From: Deltaproteobacteria bacterium ADurb.Bin207
GTDB taxonomy: Bacteria; Myxococcota_A; Polyangia; Polyangiales; Polyangiaceae
Direction: 5' to 3'
Assembly (NCBI GenBank): GCA_002070115.1
Contig: MWCO01000042.1
Coordinates: 1 to 51,635, forward strand
Length of the DNA stretch: 51,635 nucleotides
Below the pieces are notes generated by a model. It was not told where the DNA came from. It saw only the letters and a program-made list of their open reading frames with translations, and made no database searches. Made by a program: the position numbers and the translations under genes. Positions within the stretch are counted from its first letter, which is position 1, and each line of letters opens with the position of its first letter. Of this stretch, positions 8,467 to 16,881 are shown piece by piece.

Positions 8467-9534
8467 TCAGATCGTCTTTCGCCCCTCGATGACCGACCAA
8501 ACGGAATAGCCAAAAACAACGCGTGGTTGCGTGAACCCGCAGTCCAGCAGCAAGCCGAATAGATCTTCTTTGGTGAACTGTTGTCCGCGATGGTTCATCA
8601 GCATCAATAAGTGAAACAGCGTAGTGAATCGGGGAGAGCAGCGACAAGCGTCGAGAAGTGCTTCATGAATCACGATGCGCCCACCGATCGGAAGTGAATG
8701 ATATGCCTTTTTTAGAAGCGTTTTGCACGTTTCCACGGGCCAGTCATGCAACACATTCGACAACCACACACCATCGACTTCTGCCGGCCACGGATCATGA
8801 AAAAAATTGCATGGATGGTACTTCACGCGTGCTGCGGTTTCATAAGGTCGAAGGATGCGACGTGAAGCTTCACAGACTTGCGGAAGATCGAGAACGCAGG
8901 CAGACACCTCGGGCTGGTGCGCGATCAGTGCCGCGCTGAAGATTCCCGACCCTCCTCCCACATCCAGCAGATGACGAACCTCTGATAGAGCACCGCTTCG
9001 GGCCGCTGCCAAAGAAGGAAGAAAAATCATGGAGTGCATGACACGGGTGAATCGATAAGCCGCTTGCGGATCCACGTCACCATCACGCCACCCTTCCGAA
9101 AACGGTCGCTGCCCATCGTCGATGGGTGCCCAACGGCCTTCGAGCGTATCGACGATTCGTTGGTGTTGTTCCCAATCACGGTGTCGATCGAATTCACGAC
9201 CTCGGTAGCAAGGTGTTTGTTTGACCCAAACTGCCTGGGAAAAAGCACTGAGATCGAACGTATCGTTGGATTCGACCAGGCCCTGCAACGAAACGAGCGC
9301 TCGGCATACAGCAAGAAGCGCCGATGGTTCGAGACGCAGGCGATCGGCGAGTTGCGCAACGGTTTGGGAGCCTTGTGCCAGAGCCACAAAGATTCCAACC
9401 TCGTCGGCCGCACTGAATACACAAGCTCCAAAATCATGGATCCACAGGTCGAGAAGCGCCCGATCATGCGCCTCATCCACGATATCAAGCTTCTCGAGAG
9501 CAATCATCAGCTCGGAGGTATCATAGAACGACAA
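8467..9534 (-). CDS. SAM-dependent O-methyltransferase (acetylserotonin-type)
   Basis: The N-terminal ~100 residues look like the winged-helix dimerisation domain of plant-type O-methyltransferases (V-A-Q-L-A-D-R-L, then L-V-E-S). The C-terminal Rossmann fold has the SAM loop L-L-D-V-G-G-G-S-G, acidic residues C-V-L-D-L-P-Q-V and L-S-N-V-L-H-D-W, the catalytic-His region of this family. The substrate is unknown; small phenolic or polyketide acceptors are usual. The start at 9534 is a TTG with no strong ribosome site, so an ATG nine codons later is an alternative. The gene is divergent from the carboxypeptidase gene, and no biosynthetic cluster is evident around it. Confidence 0.8.
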   Translation of the reverse strand: MSFYDTSELMIALEKLDIVDEAHDRALLDLWIHDFGACVFSAADEVGIFVALAQGSQTVAQLADRLRLEPSALLAVCRALVSLQGLVESNDTFDLSAFSQAVWVKQTPCYRGREFDRHRDWEQHQRIVDTLEGRWAPIDDGQRPFSEGWRDGDVDPQAAYRFTRVMHSMIFLPSLAAARSGALSEVRHLLDVGGGSGIFSAALIAHQPEVSACVLDLPQVCEASRRILRPYETAARVKYHPCNFFHDPWPAEVDGVWLSNVLHDWPVETCKTLLKKAYHSLPIGGRIVIHEALLDACRCSPRFTTLFHLLMLMNHRGQQFTKEDLFGLLLDCGFTQPRVVFGYSVWSVIEGRKTI

Positions 9535-9618
9535 CGATGACTCGATTTCGTCGTTCCTTTCCTTTCATGAACCGCTCGATCACTGTTTTCGACGCCCCGT
9601 GGTATACGAAAACGCATT

Positions 9619-10716
9619 GTGTTGCGGCGAATCGTGATTGGATGGCTGCTCATCGGCTGTGATCGTCCTGTGGCCCTTGCGGAACCAGGCGTCTCTATTT
9701 CCAGCGCCTCTGACACTCTCGCACCGCTCGTGGTGACACCGCCAGCCTCGGCCTCGCACGCCGGCACATCTGCTTCTCCTGCCGCTGCACGACCTTGTAT
9801 TCCGTCTGAATACGAAGAGGTTCCCCTGGTGCTCACACCAGGCCAAGTGCGGCAAGCACTCGTAAACAACAACGAACTCGAGCTACGAAATGCCGTCAAG
9901 ATGCTTGGAGGTCCGTCCGAAGAACCATCATCTCGCTCGGTGCAAAGAATCGCTTTCTTTCAAAAAGCCGTGCAAGCGTACGCTTCGGGCATTTCCGTGC
10001 ATGGCATCGTCGATCCTCCCACGCTTCGAGCTTTGGAAAGGGCGGTTCCTTCGTTACACGAAGCCTTGCAGCCATCCACTCCTCCGGCATGCTGGCTTCG
10101 CTGGCCCGGCTCCACCGCGGAGCAGCGATATTTCATGATGCGTGTGTACGACGTGCAGCGCTGGCGTTCCGCACAAAAACGTATGCCTGCCCCCATTCCC
10201 GATTCGTTGGCTCCCATCGAGGACGATCGCACGGCGCAAGTTGATGCTGCCAAGGCATGTCGTGAGCTTCTGCGCGAGGCTCGTCGTGACAAGCCTCGGC
10301 ACGGTAACCTTCAGGTGGCTTACGGCTATCGCTCCGCGCTGACCCAACTCGAGATCTGGGAGTATCATTTTCCGGCACGTTATCGGGAAACATCGAGTCA
10401 GCGATCGACGTTTCCGCAAGGACCCCATGGCCCGCAAGCCATATTGCATCTCGCTACCGTTTACGCATCACGAACGGCTTCTCCTGGCTTCAGTCTCCAT
10501 CAACGAGGAACAGCGATCGACTTTGTTTGCACCACGGACGATGGCTCCGTGTTGAAACCGACAGGTCGATTTCTTTCCTCATGGAAGCGGTCTTGGTGTT
10601 TGCGTTGGCTCGAGCAGCATGCTCGCACTTTTGGCTTCATGCCAAACGCCACCATCGACGAACCGTGGCATTGGGAATATCACAAACCTTGCGAAAAAAA
10701 GCCTTGTGATGAGTAA
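9619..10716 (+). CDS. M15-family (VanY-like) D-Ala-D-Ala carboxypeptidase
   Basis: This 365-residue protein starts with GTG and a short hydrophobic signal. A Ser/Ala/Pro-rich linker, a peptidoglycan-binding-like helical part (G-I-V-D-P-P-T-L-R-A-L) and a C-terminal zinc peptidase domain follow. The M15B/VanY signatures are present: S-R-T-A-S-P-G-F-S-x-H-Q-R-G-T-A-I-D-F and E-P-W-H-W-E-Y-H. These supply the His/Asp/His zinc ligands and the catalytic Glu. It should trim peptidoglycan stem peptides in the periplasm. Nothing suggests vancomycin resistance. The sulfatase-like lipoprotein gene follows ~100 bases downstream on the same strand. Confidence 0.83.
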   Translation: MLRRIVIGWLLIGCDRPVALAEPGVSISSASDTLAPLVVTPPASASHAGTSASPAAARPCIPSEYEEVPLVLTPGQVRQALVNNNELELRNAVKMLGGPSEEPSSRSVQRIAFFQKAVQAYASGISVHGIVDPPTLRALERAVPSLHEALQPSTPPACWLRWPGSTAEQRYFMMRVYDVQRWRSAQKRMPAPIPDSLAPIEDDRTAQVDAAKACRELLREARRDKPRHGNLQVAYGYRSALTQLEIWEYHFPARYRETSSQRSTFPQGPHGPQAILHLATVYASRTASPGFSLHQRGTAIDFVCTTDDGSVLKPTGRFLSSWKRSWCLRWLEQHARTFGFMPNATIDEPWHWEYHKPCEKKPCDE

Positions 10717-10813
10717 GTTGGCTCATCGAGTGCCCATGGTAATTCGTGGATACGCTGTCGTCGATCACACGAATGGGTTGCGTTTCACCGATTGAGCGAC
10801 AATCTTGCACGCC

Positions 10814-12184
10814 ATGCGAATCGTATCCCGGATCCTCTTTTCCGTATCTCTATCCATGCTCGCATGCAGTGGACCCTCACCCCAGACTCCGGTTCAGGAA
10901 CCCAAGGTTGAGCATTCGCCTCCAAGCGAATCTTCCCCCACTGCTGCACCGACGACCAATGACGATCCCCGAGAGCCAACGGCTAGCACGCCAGCCGAAT
11001 CCGAAAAGCGTGGGCCGATGAACGTCATTTTGCTCGTCATCGATGCGATGCGATGGGACATGCCTTGGAACGGTTATTCCCGTCCCATCGCTCCCAACCT
11101 CACTCGTCTTGCGGAAAAATCTGTCCGTTTCGAGCGCGGTTATGCCATTTCATCGTATACGTCCAAGAGCGTCGCGGGGCTTCTCAGCGGGCGTTTTCCT
11201 TCGGAAATGGCGCGAACCTCTCCGTTTTTCACCAAGTACGACGATTCCAACGAGATGATGGCGGAAGTGCTGCAGCGCCGTGGTGTGCGAACCGTCAGCG
11301 CGCACGCGCATATGTATCTGGACAAACCGAGTGGTCTTACGCAGGGCTTCGATGTGTGGCGTCTGATCTCGGGTATCCAATTCGATTACAACAAAGACCC
11401 ATACATCACGTCGCCACAATATACCGATCTGGTGAAAAGCATCCTAGAGGCACCGGAAAACACATCTGGGCGTTTTTTCGGCTACTTCCACTACATGGAT
11501 CCTCACCACGAGTACAACACGCATAAGGAAGCGCCGACGTGGGGAACGACATCCCGTGATTTATACGATGAGGAGATTTGGTTTACGGATAAGTGGGTCG
11601 GCGAATTGCTCACGTTCATCGAATCCCGACCGTGGGCAAAGAACACGGCCATCATCGTGACGGGAGATCATGGGGAAGGGTTTGGGGAGCGAGTCGGCGG
11701 AGTCGACAACTACCGGATTTGGAAACATGCTTTCGAGCTTTACGAAGTGCTGATTAAAGTACCGCTGTTCGTCTACGTGCCCGGCGTCGAAGCAAGGCAA
11801 ATCGCGCGATGGCGAGGACATATCGATCTGGTTCCCACCATCTTCGACTTGCTTGGTGAACAGCCTCCCGAAGGGCTTTCGGGAGTGAGTCTCGTTCCCG
11901 AAATCAAGGGCGAAGACGTTCCCCCAAGGCCCATCATCGTCGATCTTCCCGCCGATACCCACAATCGACGTCGCCGCGCCCTCATCGAGGATGGCTACAA
12001 GCTCATTGCTTTTGGAAAGGATTTCCGCTTCACATTGTATAATGTGAAAGACGATCCGGGCGAGTCCAAGGAATTGTCTCGGGTGGAACCAGAGCGTAAA
12101 AAGGCGATGGTGGAGCGTTATCGCGGCATCGTTGCCGGCATTCACGACGTCAAGGCGGTGGGAGCGCCCGTGCTCGACGACTGA
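10814..12184 (+). CDS. Sulfatase/alkaline-phosphatase-superfamily lipoprotein, Thr-type active site
   Basis: The lipoprotein signal ends S-M-L-A-C-S-G, followed by a Pro/Ser linker. The fold signatures are N-V-I-L-L-V-I-D-A-M-R (metal Asp), Y-F-H-Y-M-D-P-H, T-G-D-H-G-E-G-F-G-E (metal Asp/His) and P-L-F-V-Y-V-P-G. Where sulfatases have C/S-x-P-S-R before L-L-T-G-R, this protein has T116-S-K-S-V-A-G-L-L-S-G-R. The nucleophile position is therefore Thr, as in LtaS and phosphoethanolamine transferases, and no formylglycine can form. A phospho- or sulfo-transfer role on envelope glycans or lipids is plausible but unproven. The ATG at 10814 is preferred over a TTG three codons upstream. It is convergent, 3 bases apart, with the next gene. 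Confidence 0.75.
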   Translation: MRIVSRILFSVSLSMLACSGPSPQTPVQEPKVEHSPPSESSPTAAPTTNDDPREPTASTPAESEKRGPMNVILLVIDAMRWDMPWNGYSRPIAPNLTRLAEKSVRFERGYAISSYTSKSVAGLLSGRFPSEMARTSPFFTKYDDSNEMMAEVLQRRGVRTVSAHAHMYLDKPSGLTQGFDVWRLISGIQFDYNKDPYITSPQYTDLVKSILEAPENTSGRFFGYFHYMDPHHEYNTHKEAPTWGTTSRDLYDEEIWFTDKWVGELLTFIESRPWAKNTAIIVTGDHGEGFGERVGGVDNYRIWKHAFELYEVLIKVPLFVYVPGVEARQIARWRGHIDLVPTIFDLLGEQPPEGLSGVSLVPEIKGEDVPPRPIIVDLPADTHNRRRRALIEDGYKLIAFGKDFRFTLYNVKDDPGESKELSRVEPERKKAMVERYRGIVAGIHDVKAVGAPVLDD

Positions 12185-12187
12185 GCG

Positions 12188-12595
12188 TCATGGGACGACG
12201 GCACTTCGGGTGCGCACGGTCCATCCCTCTTTGGTTTCGACAACCTCCACGCTGGCGAACCTTGGATCGTCGGCGAAGGTGGTGTTTCGCGATTCCAGCA
12301 TCAAATCAAGGATTTTTGAAGCGTGGGGACCGAGTTCGGGGGGCACGTCATCCAGGGAAGCGCAGACATCATTGCCGAAAGAAGGGTCGTCTTTGGCGAG
12401 CAAGGGGAGGTTCCATACGATCGAGGCAAGGTGCATGGCGAGGCGTACTTGCTCGAGGGTGGGGGGAGGATTGGGAAGGCTATCGAGCAAAGGTTTCGCA
12501 AATATCAGCAGGACTTCCGACAGGTTGGGTCGGCCAGCCTCGTTCGCACGAGCCTTGTTTTTCGAATTGTGATGGGCCTTTGCACGTTTGACCAT
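12188..12595 (-). CDS. Conserved-looking small protein of unknown function
   Basis: The 135-residue product begins M-V-K-R-A-K-A-H-H-N and contains L-S-E-V-L-L-I-F-A-K-P-L-L-D, then A-S-I-V-W-N-L-P-L-L. The sequence is mostly helical, with no signal peptide, membrane segment or catalytic motif, so it is probably cytoplasmic. I do not recognise the family. The ATG at 12595 is chosen over one seven codons upstream because it gives a basic N-terminus and more room before the divergent gene at 12744. Confidence 0.6.
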   Translation of the reverse strand: MVKRAKAHHNSKNKARANEAGRPNLSEVLLIFAKPLLDSLPNPPPTLEQVRLAMHLASIVWNLPLLAKDDPSFGNDVCASLDDVPPELGPHASKILDLMLESRNTTFADDPRFASVEVVETKEGWTVRTRSAVVP

Positions 12596-12743
12596 GGTGG
12601 CATGGTGTACCACCACCTTGCGAACGATTCCTTGTCTTCCTTCATTTTCGGAAGAGCGCCGCGATTTCGATCGTGGACGTATCCATCAAAAAAGCGGGAA
12701 TCATACGGGGCAGGAAAGAGGGTCTTTCCGCTACAATGATGGC

Positions 12744-13871
12744 ATGCGCATCGGTCGTTGGATTCCGTGTCTCGTGGGGCTCGTGCTTGCCGCGGGCATT
12801 GGCTTCGTGGTTCATGATGATGAGTCGATCGCGAAAGCAGAGCCTCAACCCGCTCCCATCGTCGCGCCTCGCGTCTTGATGCTTTCCGGGCACCCGGGCA
12901 GCACTCAGACCCAGCTCATGGTCGCTTCTGCGGGAACGAACGATACTCCCAAAGCCATCGCTACGCTCGATCACATTCCCGAAGCGGTGGTGAAAGGAGC
13001 CTTGTTGCCCGGAGGGAATGCGGCGCTGGTCATTGCGGACACGATTCCATCGCGAGAGCTGTCTTGGGCGGCGTCGCTCATGATCATCGAAAAGGGACAG
13101 CCGCCGCGAAAGCTGGTGGAAGGCGTTTATCATGCCTCCCGGCCGTTGGTTACGGCGGATGGGCGGGTGTTCGTGCAACGAGGAAAAGCCGGGAAGAATC
13201 TATCCGTAGACGGACATCATTTAGCGATGCGAGTTGATGATTTATCGATAGATGAAGTTGATCTCGCAACTGGTTCGACTCGTTCCATATTATCCTGGAA
13301 AGGATACGAAACGCACCTTGCGGCGTCGATCGAACACGAGATCATCGTGTATCGGGTAGGTCCCCAAGGCGCCGATCTGGTTGCGATTCATGCGGACACG
13401 AGGCAACTGCGGGTAGTGGTTCCGTCATGGCCGCCGATGGCGCGAGACTTTTCCGTGGATGAACCCGCACGAGCCATCGTGGTACAACAACTCGGAGAAG
13501 GCCCGGTTCGTCAATGGGTGGTGGAGCGAATCGACGTGGATACGGGAAAGCGCCAGGTTCTGGCCACCAGTCCGCATCTGGACCTCGTACCCTATGCGTT
13601 TCCTGATGGGTCCGTGCTCGTCAATCCAGCGGATCGTCGCGGGCCCCGACGGCTCGGCGCTTCGCATGGGATTCAGGGTTTGGACGGTCCTGGGGTGATG
13701 TGGCTTCGTGCCACCTCCGAAGACCGGGCATGGATGACAGGGACATGGGCAATACCCGGCTCTCTTCCCGTGGGGATCGTAGTGCGAGCGTCGGACGGCA
13801 AAGTCGTTACGGTGCCGAGGGTAGAAGGACATCGGGTGGAGATTCTTGGTTTGGCGGGAGGTGCGTGGTGA
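12744..13871 (+). CDS. Exported protein with beta-propeller-like repeats
   Basis: The 375-residue product has an N-terminal signal or anchor (M-R-I-G-R-W-I-P-C-L-V-G-L-V-L-A-A-G) and then blade-like segments. These alternate strands with turns such as S-I-D-E-V-D-L-A-T-G-S-T and E-R-I-D-V-D-T-G-K-R-Q, reminiscent of TolB/WD-type propellers. No active site is seen. Its TGA overlaps the GTG start of the next gene by 4 bases, so the two are probably translationally coupled and work in the same compartment. The ATG at 12744 opens the signal peptide; upstream codons in the same frame are not protein-like. Confidence 0.6.
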   Translation: MRIGRWIPCLVGLVLAAGIGFVVHDDESIAKAEPQPAPIVAPRVLMLSGHPGSTQTQLMVASAGTNDTPKAIATLDHIPEAVVKGALLPGGNAALVIADTIPSRELSWAASLMIIEKGQPPRKLVEGVYHASRPLVTADGRVFVQRGKAGKNLSVDGHHLAMRVDDLSIDEVDLATGSTRSILSWKGYETHLAASIEHEIIVYRVGPQGADLVAIHADTRQLRVVVPSWPPMARDFSVDEPARAIVVQQLGEGPVRQWVVERIDVDTGKRQVLATSPHLDLVPYAFPDGSVLVNPADRRGPRRLGASHGIQGLDGPGVMWLRATSEDRAWMTGTWAIPGSLPVGIVVRASDGKVVTVPRVEGHRVEILGLAGGAW

Positions 13872-15097
13872 ACCTCGCGGTTTCGAAGCTTTTCGCACCA
13901 GGTCTTGCCAGTGCAGCCATGCTGTGGACCGCAACCGCAAGCGCGTATTGTCCCTGCTACACGGCTTCGTCGTCGAGCAATACGCATAACTGCGGCGTGG
14001 AAGCCGCGCCGGGGAAAAACCCTAGCATTGCTGAATGGCAAGATATTTTCGATCTGGTGGCGCAGGGGCCGTCGGTCTGGGGTTCGAAAGGCCCTGATGT
14101 AGCCGATATCGGGCAGGGATGCGGCAAACCCGAGCCGACCCATAGCGTTGCCGCGAAGTTTCCTTGCGAGCTTCTCAAAGCCATCGCGATGGCCGAAAGC
14201 GGATGGAAACAGTTTTGTGTTCCGGAATCACCGTCGGATCAAGTCGGTCCCCCCGAACGAACGATCATTTCCTTCGATTGTGGCTATGGCGTGGGGCAAG
14301 TCACAAGCGGGATGCACAGCGGTGAAACGCCCGCGTACGATCGACAACGGGTAGCCGCTGACGCCACGTACAATCTTGCGACGGGAACGCAGATTCTTGC
14401 GAGCAAATGGCGTGCAACCAAGTGCGTCGGGGATAATCAACCAAGCACGGTCGAGCATTGGTACACGGCGACCTGGGCGTATAATGGACTAGCGTGGATC
14501 AATAACCCGAACAACCCGAACCACGATGCGAACCGGGGCGTATACAATCCATCCGTAGGCGGTTCCTACACGTATCAGGAAAAGGTATTCGGAAGGATCG
14601 AGCATCCACCAAGCGGTGGGTATTGGCCGTCGATCCCCCTTGCGTATCCAGACCGCGCCGATTGCGGCAGTGGAGGTGCTCCCCCCGCGCTGCCGGAGCC
14701 CAATTGTGCATCGCCGACGGATTGTTCTCATACGAGGAGCACCCACACATCCACGTGTTTTCCTGGGCCGTTACCGGATGGGGGGAGCGATAGTGGGCAA
14801 GCGGGAGCATCGGGAGCCGCGGGGTCAGCGGGAGCTGGGGGCGTTGAGCTAGCGGATGCGAATGAGGTGGAACCGGAAACAGGGCCACCGGAGGCATCTT
14901 TGGATAGTGCGGGCGATGGTGGGTGGGGCGGCCAAGGAGGTTCGGCGGGAAAGAGTTCGTCCACGTACCATTATCAAGCCGAGGAGCCGGACGGATGTGC
15001 GTGCCGGGCGGCAGGGAATTCGACGTGTGGGCCATGGGCGCTGGTGGTTTCGCTGCTGGGAGCCATCAGCGTCCTAAGACGCCGCAGGGGGAGTTGA
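13868..15097 (+). CDS. MYXO-CTERM surface protein with lytic-transglycosylase-like domain
   Basis: From the GTG at 13868, which overlaps the previous stop, the protein has a signal peptide ending A-S-A-Y-C. A lysozyme-like domain follows: I-A-M-A-E-S-G-W gives the catalytic Glu-Ser, with Y-G-V-G-Q-V-T-S-G-M and T-W-A-Y-N-G. A long Gly/Ala/Ser linker comes next. The end is G-C-A-C-R-A-A-G, a hydrophobic helix and R-R-R-R-G-S. That tail is a MYXO-CTERM tag, by which myxobacterial proteins are thought to be cut by myxosortase and moved to the cell surface. A peptidoglycan-cleaving role outside the cell, or against prey, is inferred from the domain plus the tag. Confidence 0.72.
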   Translation: MNLAVSKLFAPGLASAAMLWTATASAYCPCYTASSSSNTHNCGVEAAPGKNPSIAEWQDIFDLVAQGPSVWGSKGPDVADIGQGCGKPEPTHSVAAKFPCELLKAIAMAESGWKQFCVPESPSDQVGPPERTIISFDCGYGVGQVTSGMHSGETPAYDRQRVAADATYNLATGTQILASKWRATKCVGDNQPSTVEHWYTATWAYNGLAWINNPNNPNHDANRGVYNPSVGGSYTYQEKVFGRIEHPPSGGYWPSIPLAYPDRADCGSGGAPPALPEPNCASPTDCSHTRSTHTSTCFPGPLPDGGSDSGQAGASGAAGSAGAGGVELADANEVEPETGPPEASLDSAGDGGWGGQGGSAGKSSSTYHYQAEEPDGCACRAAGNSTCGPWALVVSLLGAISVLRRRRGS

Positions 15098-15151
15098 AAA
15101 AGGGCAGGCAGGGACGAGCCCGGATTCGTCACGCAGTTTTGCGTTACTACG

Positions 15152-16801
15152 CTATCCTTTGGGGAGTCGTTTGACCATTTCACACGCGGGGCGGATGCCA
15201 GCGGCGCATGTTTTGTCGAGGATATCGCGTGACGTGGCGATGTCTTTTTTGACGCCTCTTCCTTCGGCGAGCACGGCGGCGTATTTGAGGCAAGAAGCCG
15301 GGTCCCCCACTTGGCAAAGGCTACCGAGCATTTTGGCGCCTCGTTCGATTTCGGATTTGCCACCAAGTCCCATGATGAGGGCGGTACCGAGGATGGAGCA
15401 GCCTTGGGCCGAACCTGCCTGGCAGGCTCGTTCTACTTTTTCCAGTCCCCCTTTGACATCGCGTTTGGTGCCGCGCCCATCCATCATGGCTGCGGCTTCT
15501 CCGGCACATGCGTTTGGGTCGCCCCAGGCGCAAGCTTGGCGATACAGGTTCAGGGCTCGGTCGTAGTCGGGTTTATCGCCATCGAGGCCGGTTTCCACCA
15601 CGGTGGCAAGTCCTGTACAAGCGGGGGGGTGTTCTTGTTCGCAAGCTTCTCGCAGGCGTTTGATTCCGGAGGCCACGTTTTTTTCTATGCCGACACCTTC
15701 GACTTCCACGGTACCGAGTTGGGTACAGCCGGCGGGGGAATTGTCGTCACAGGCAATTTTGAATAGTTCCGCGGCTTTTTTCGGATTTCGCTCGACTCCG
15801 AGGCCCATCAAGTGGGCTCGTCCCAGCGCGACACATCCTTCTGGCAAGTGATTGTCGCAGCTTTTTTTGAAAAGACGGATGGCCTCATCGAGGTTCTGTT
15901 CCACGCCAGCCCCGGTGGCATACAATTCCCCCAATTCGGCGCAACCGGCGGGGGGGGCTTTGTCGCAAGCTATTTTGAAAAGCTCGATGGCTTTGGGCAC
16001 GTCGCGCTCCAGCCCCATGCCCCGGACATACAAGGAACCAAGGAAGGCGCAGGCATCTTTGGTATCGGAGTCGCAGGCTTTTTGGAATAGTTCGATAGCT
16101 TTTTTGGGGTCTTGTTTTTCTTTGGGGCCGTTCATGGCCAACACGCCAAGGCCCGCGCAAGCGCGTTGTTCGTTGGCTTCACAAGCGGTCTTAAAGAGTT
16201 GTTCGGCCTTGGCCTCATCCTTTTTTTCCACACCCACCCCGTTCCAATAGGCGACGCCAAGTTCGGCACAACCACGTTGTTGGCCGGCATCGCAAGCGGT
16301 TTGGAATAATGCGACAGCCCCCTTTGGGTCCTTATCGGTTCCTCTTCCGCGCATTTTGGCGAATCCCAATCCCACGCATCCGAGTTGGTTGTGGCCTTCA
16401 CAAGCGCGTTGCAACACGGTTACGGCTTTGGGTTCATCGCGTTCGATGCCGGCGCCATTGAGCAAAGCGCGTCCAAAACGGGCGCATCCTTCCAATTCCT
16501 GACCTTCGCAAGCGCGCGAAAAAAAAGGCACGGCTTTTGCGGCGTCCTGCTCCACCCCTTGCGTCCCGTCAGCATACATGATCCCTAGTTTTAGGCATGC
16601 GGTGGCAGAGGGATGATTGGGTTCATTGCAGAGTTGACTGCAAGCGGTGGCGGAGTTGGCTTCGCAAGCGGCCACTACCGCATCATGATCTTGCTGTTTT
16701 TTGTAGCGGTGGGCTAGCAAGGCCCCGCCTGCGGCTATCAACGCCACAGCGGCGACTAGCATCAAGTTACGGCGACGAGTCGGTGGAATCATTGGGGGCA
16801 T
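15152..16801 (-). CDS. Membrane-anchored Sel1/Hcp-type Cys-rich repeat protein
   Basis: After a basic start (P-P-T-R-R-R-N) there is one membrane helix. About thirteen Sel1-like repeats of ~36 residues follow, with the core G-C-A-E-L-G-x-x-Y-x-x-G-x-G-V-E-x-D-x-x-K-A-x-x-L-F-x-x-A-C given here only as scattered positions. Each repeat carries a Cys pair that can bridge neighbouring helices, as in Helicobacter Hcp proteins. Such solenoids bind proteins or peptidoglycan fragments; no enzyme motif is seen. The ATG at 16801 is chosen because residues upstream would run into the divergent decarboxylase-like gene (start 16882) and would precede the anchor. Confidence 0.8.
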   Translation of the reverse strand: MPPMIPPTRRRNLMLVAAVALIAAGGALLAHRYKKQQDHDAVVAACEANSATACSQLCNEPNHPSATACLKLGIMYADGTQGVEQDAAKAVPFFSRACEGQELEGCARFGRALLNGAGIERDEPKAVTVLQRACEGHNQLGCVGLGFAKMRGRGTDKDPKGAVALFQTACDAGQQRGCAELGVAYWNGVGVEKKDEAKAEQLFKTACEANEQRACAGLGVLAMNGPKEKQDPKKAIELFQKACDSDTKDACAFLGSLYVRGMGLERDVPKAIELFKIACDKAPPAGCAELGELYATGAGVEQNLDEAIRLFKKSCDNHLPEGCVALGRAHLMGLGVERNPKKAAELFKIACDDNSPAGCTQLGTVEVEGVGIEKNVASGIKRLREACEQEHPPACTGLATVVETGLDGDKPDYDRALNLYRQACAWGDPNACAGEAAAMMDGRGTKRDVKGGLEKVERACQAGSAQGCSILGTALIMGLGGKSEIERGAKMLGSLCQVGDPASCLKYAAVLAEGRGVKKDIATSRDILDKTCAAGIRPACEMVKRLPKG

Positions 16802-16881
16802 ACTCGCGGATTGTCGCGCCGGGTCAAGGGAGGATGCACAACGGGATGTTCTTTCCCTGGGTTGTCCCGTACAACAGGGAC

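Noticed and set aside
9619..10716. VanY vancomycin-resistance determinant
   Set aside because: Only the peptidase fold is shared; there is no vanHAX-like operon or VanS/VanR, and envelope-remodelling M15 peptidases are common in this phylum.
15131..15144. ACGCA-gttt-TGCGT hairpin between the convergent MYXO-CTERM and Sel1 genes as a terminator
   Set aside because: The stem is only 5 bases with no U-run on either strand, too weak to call.
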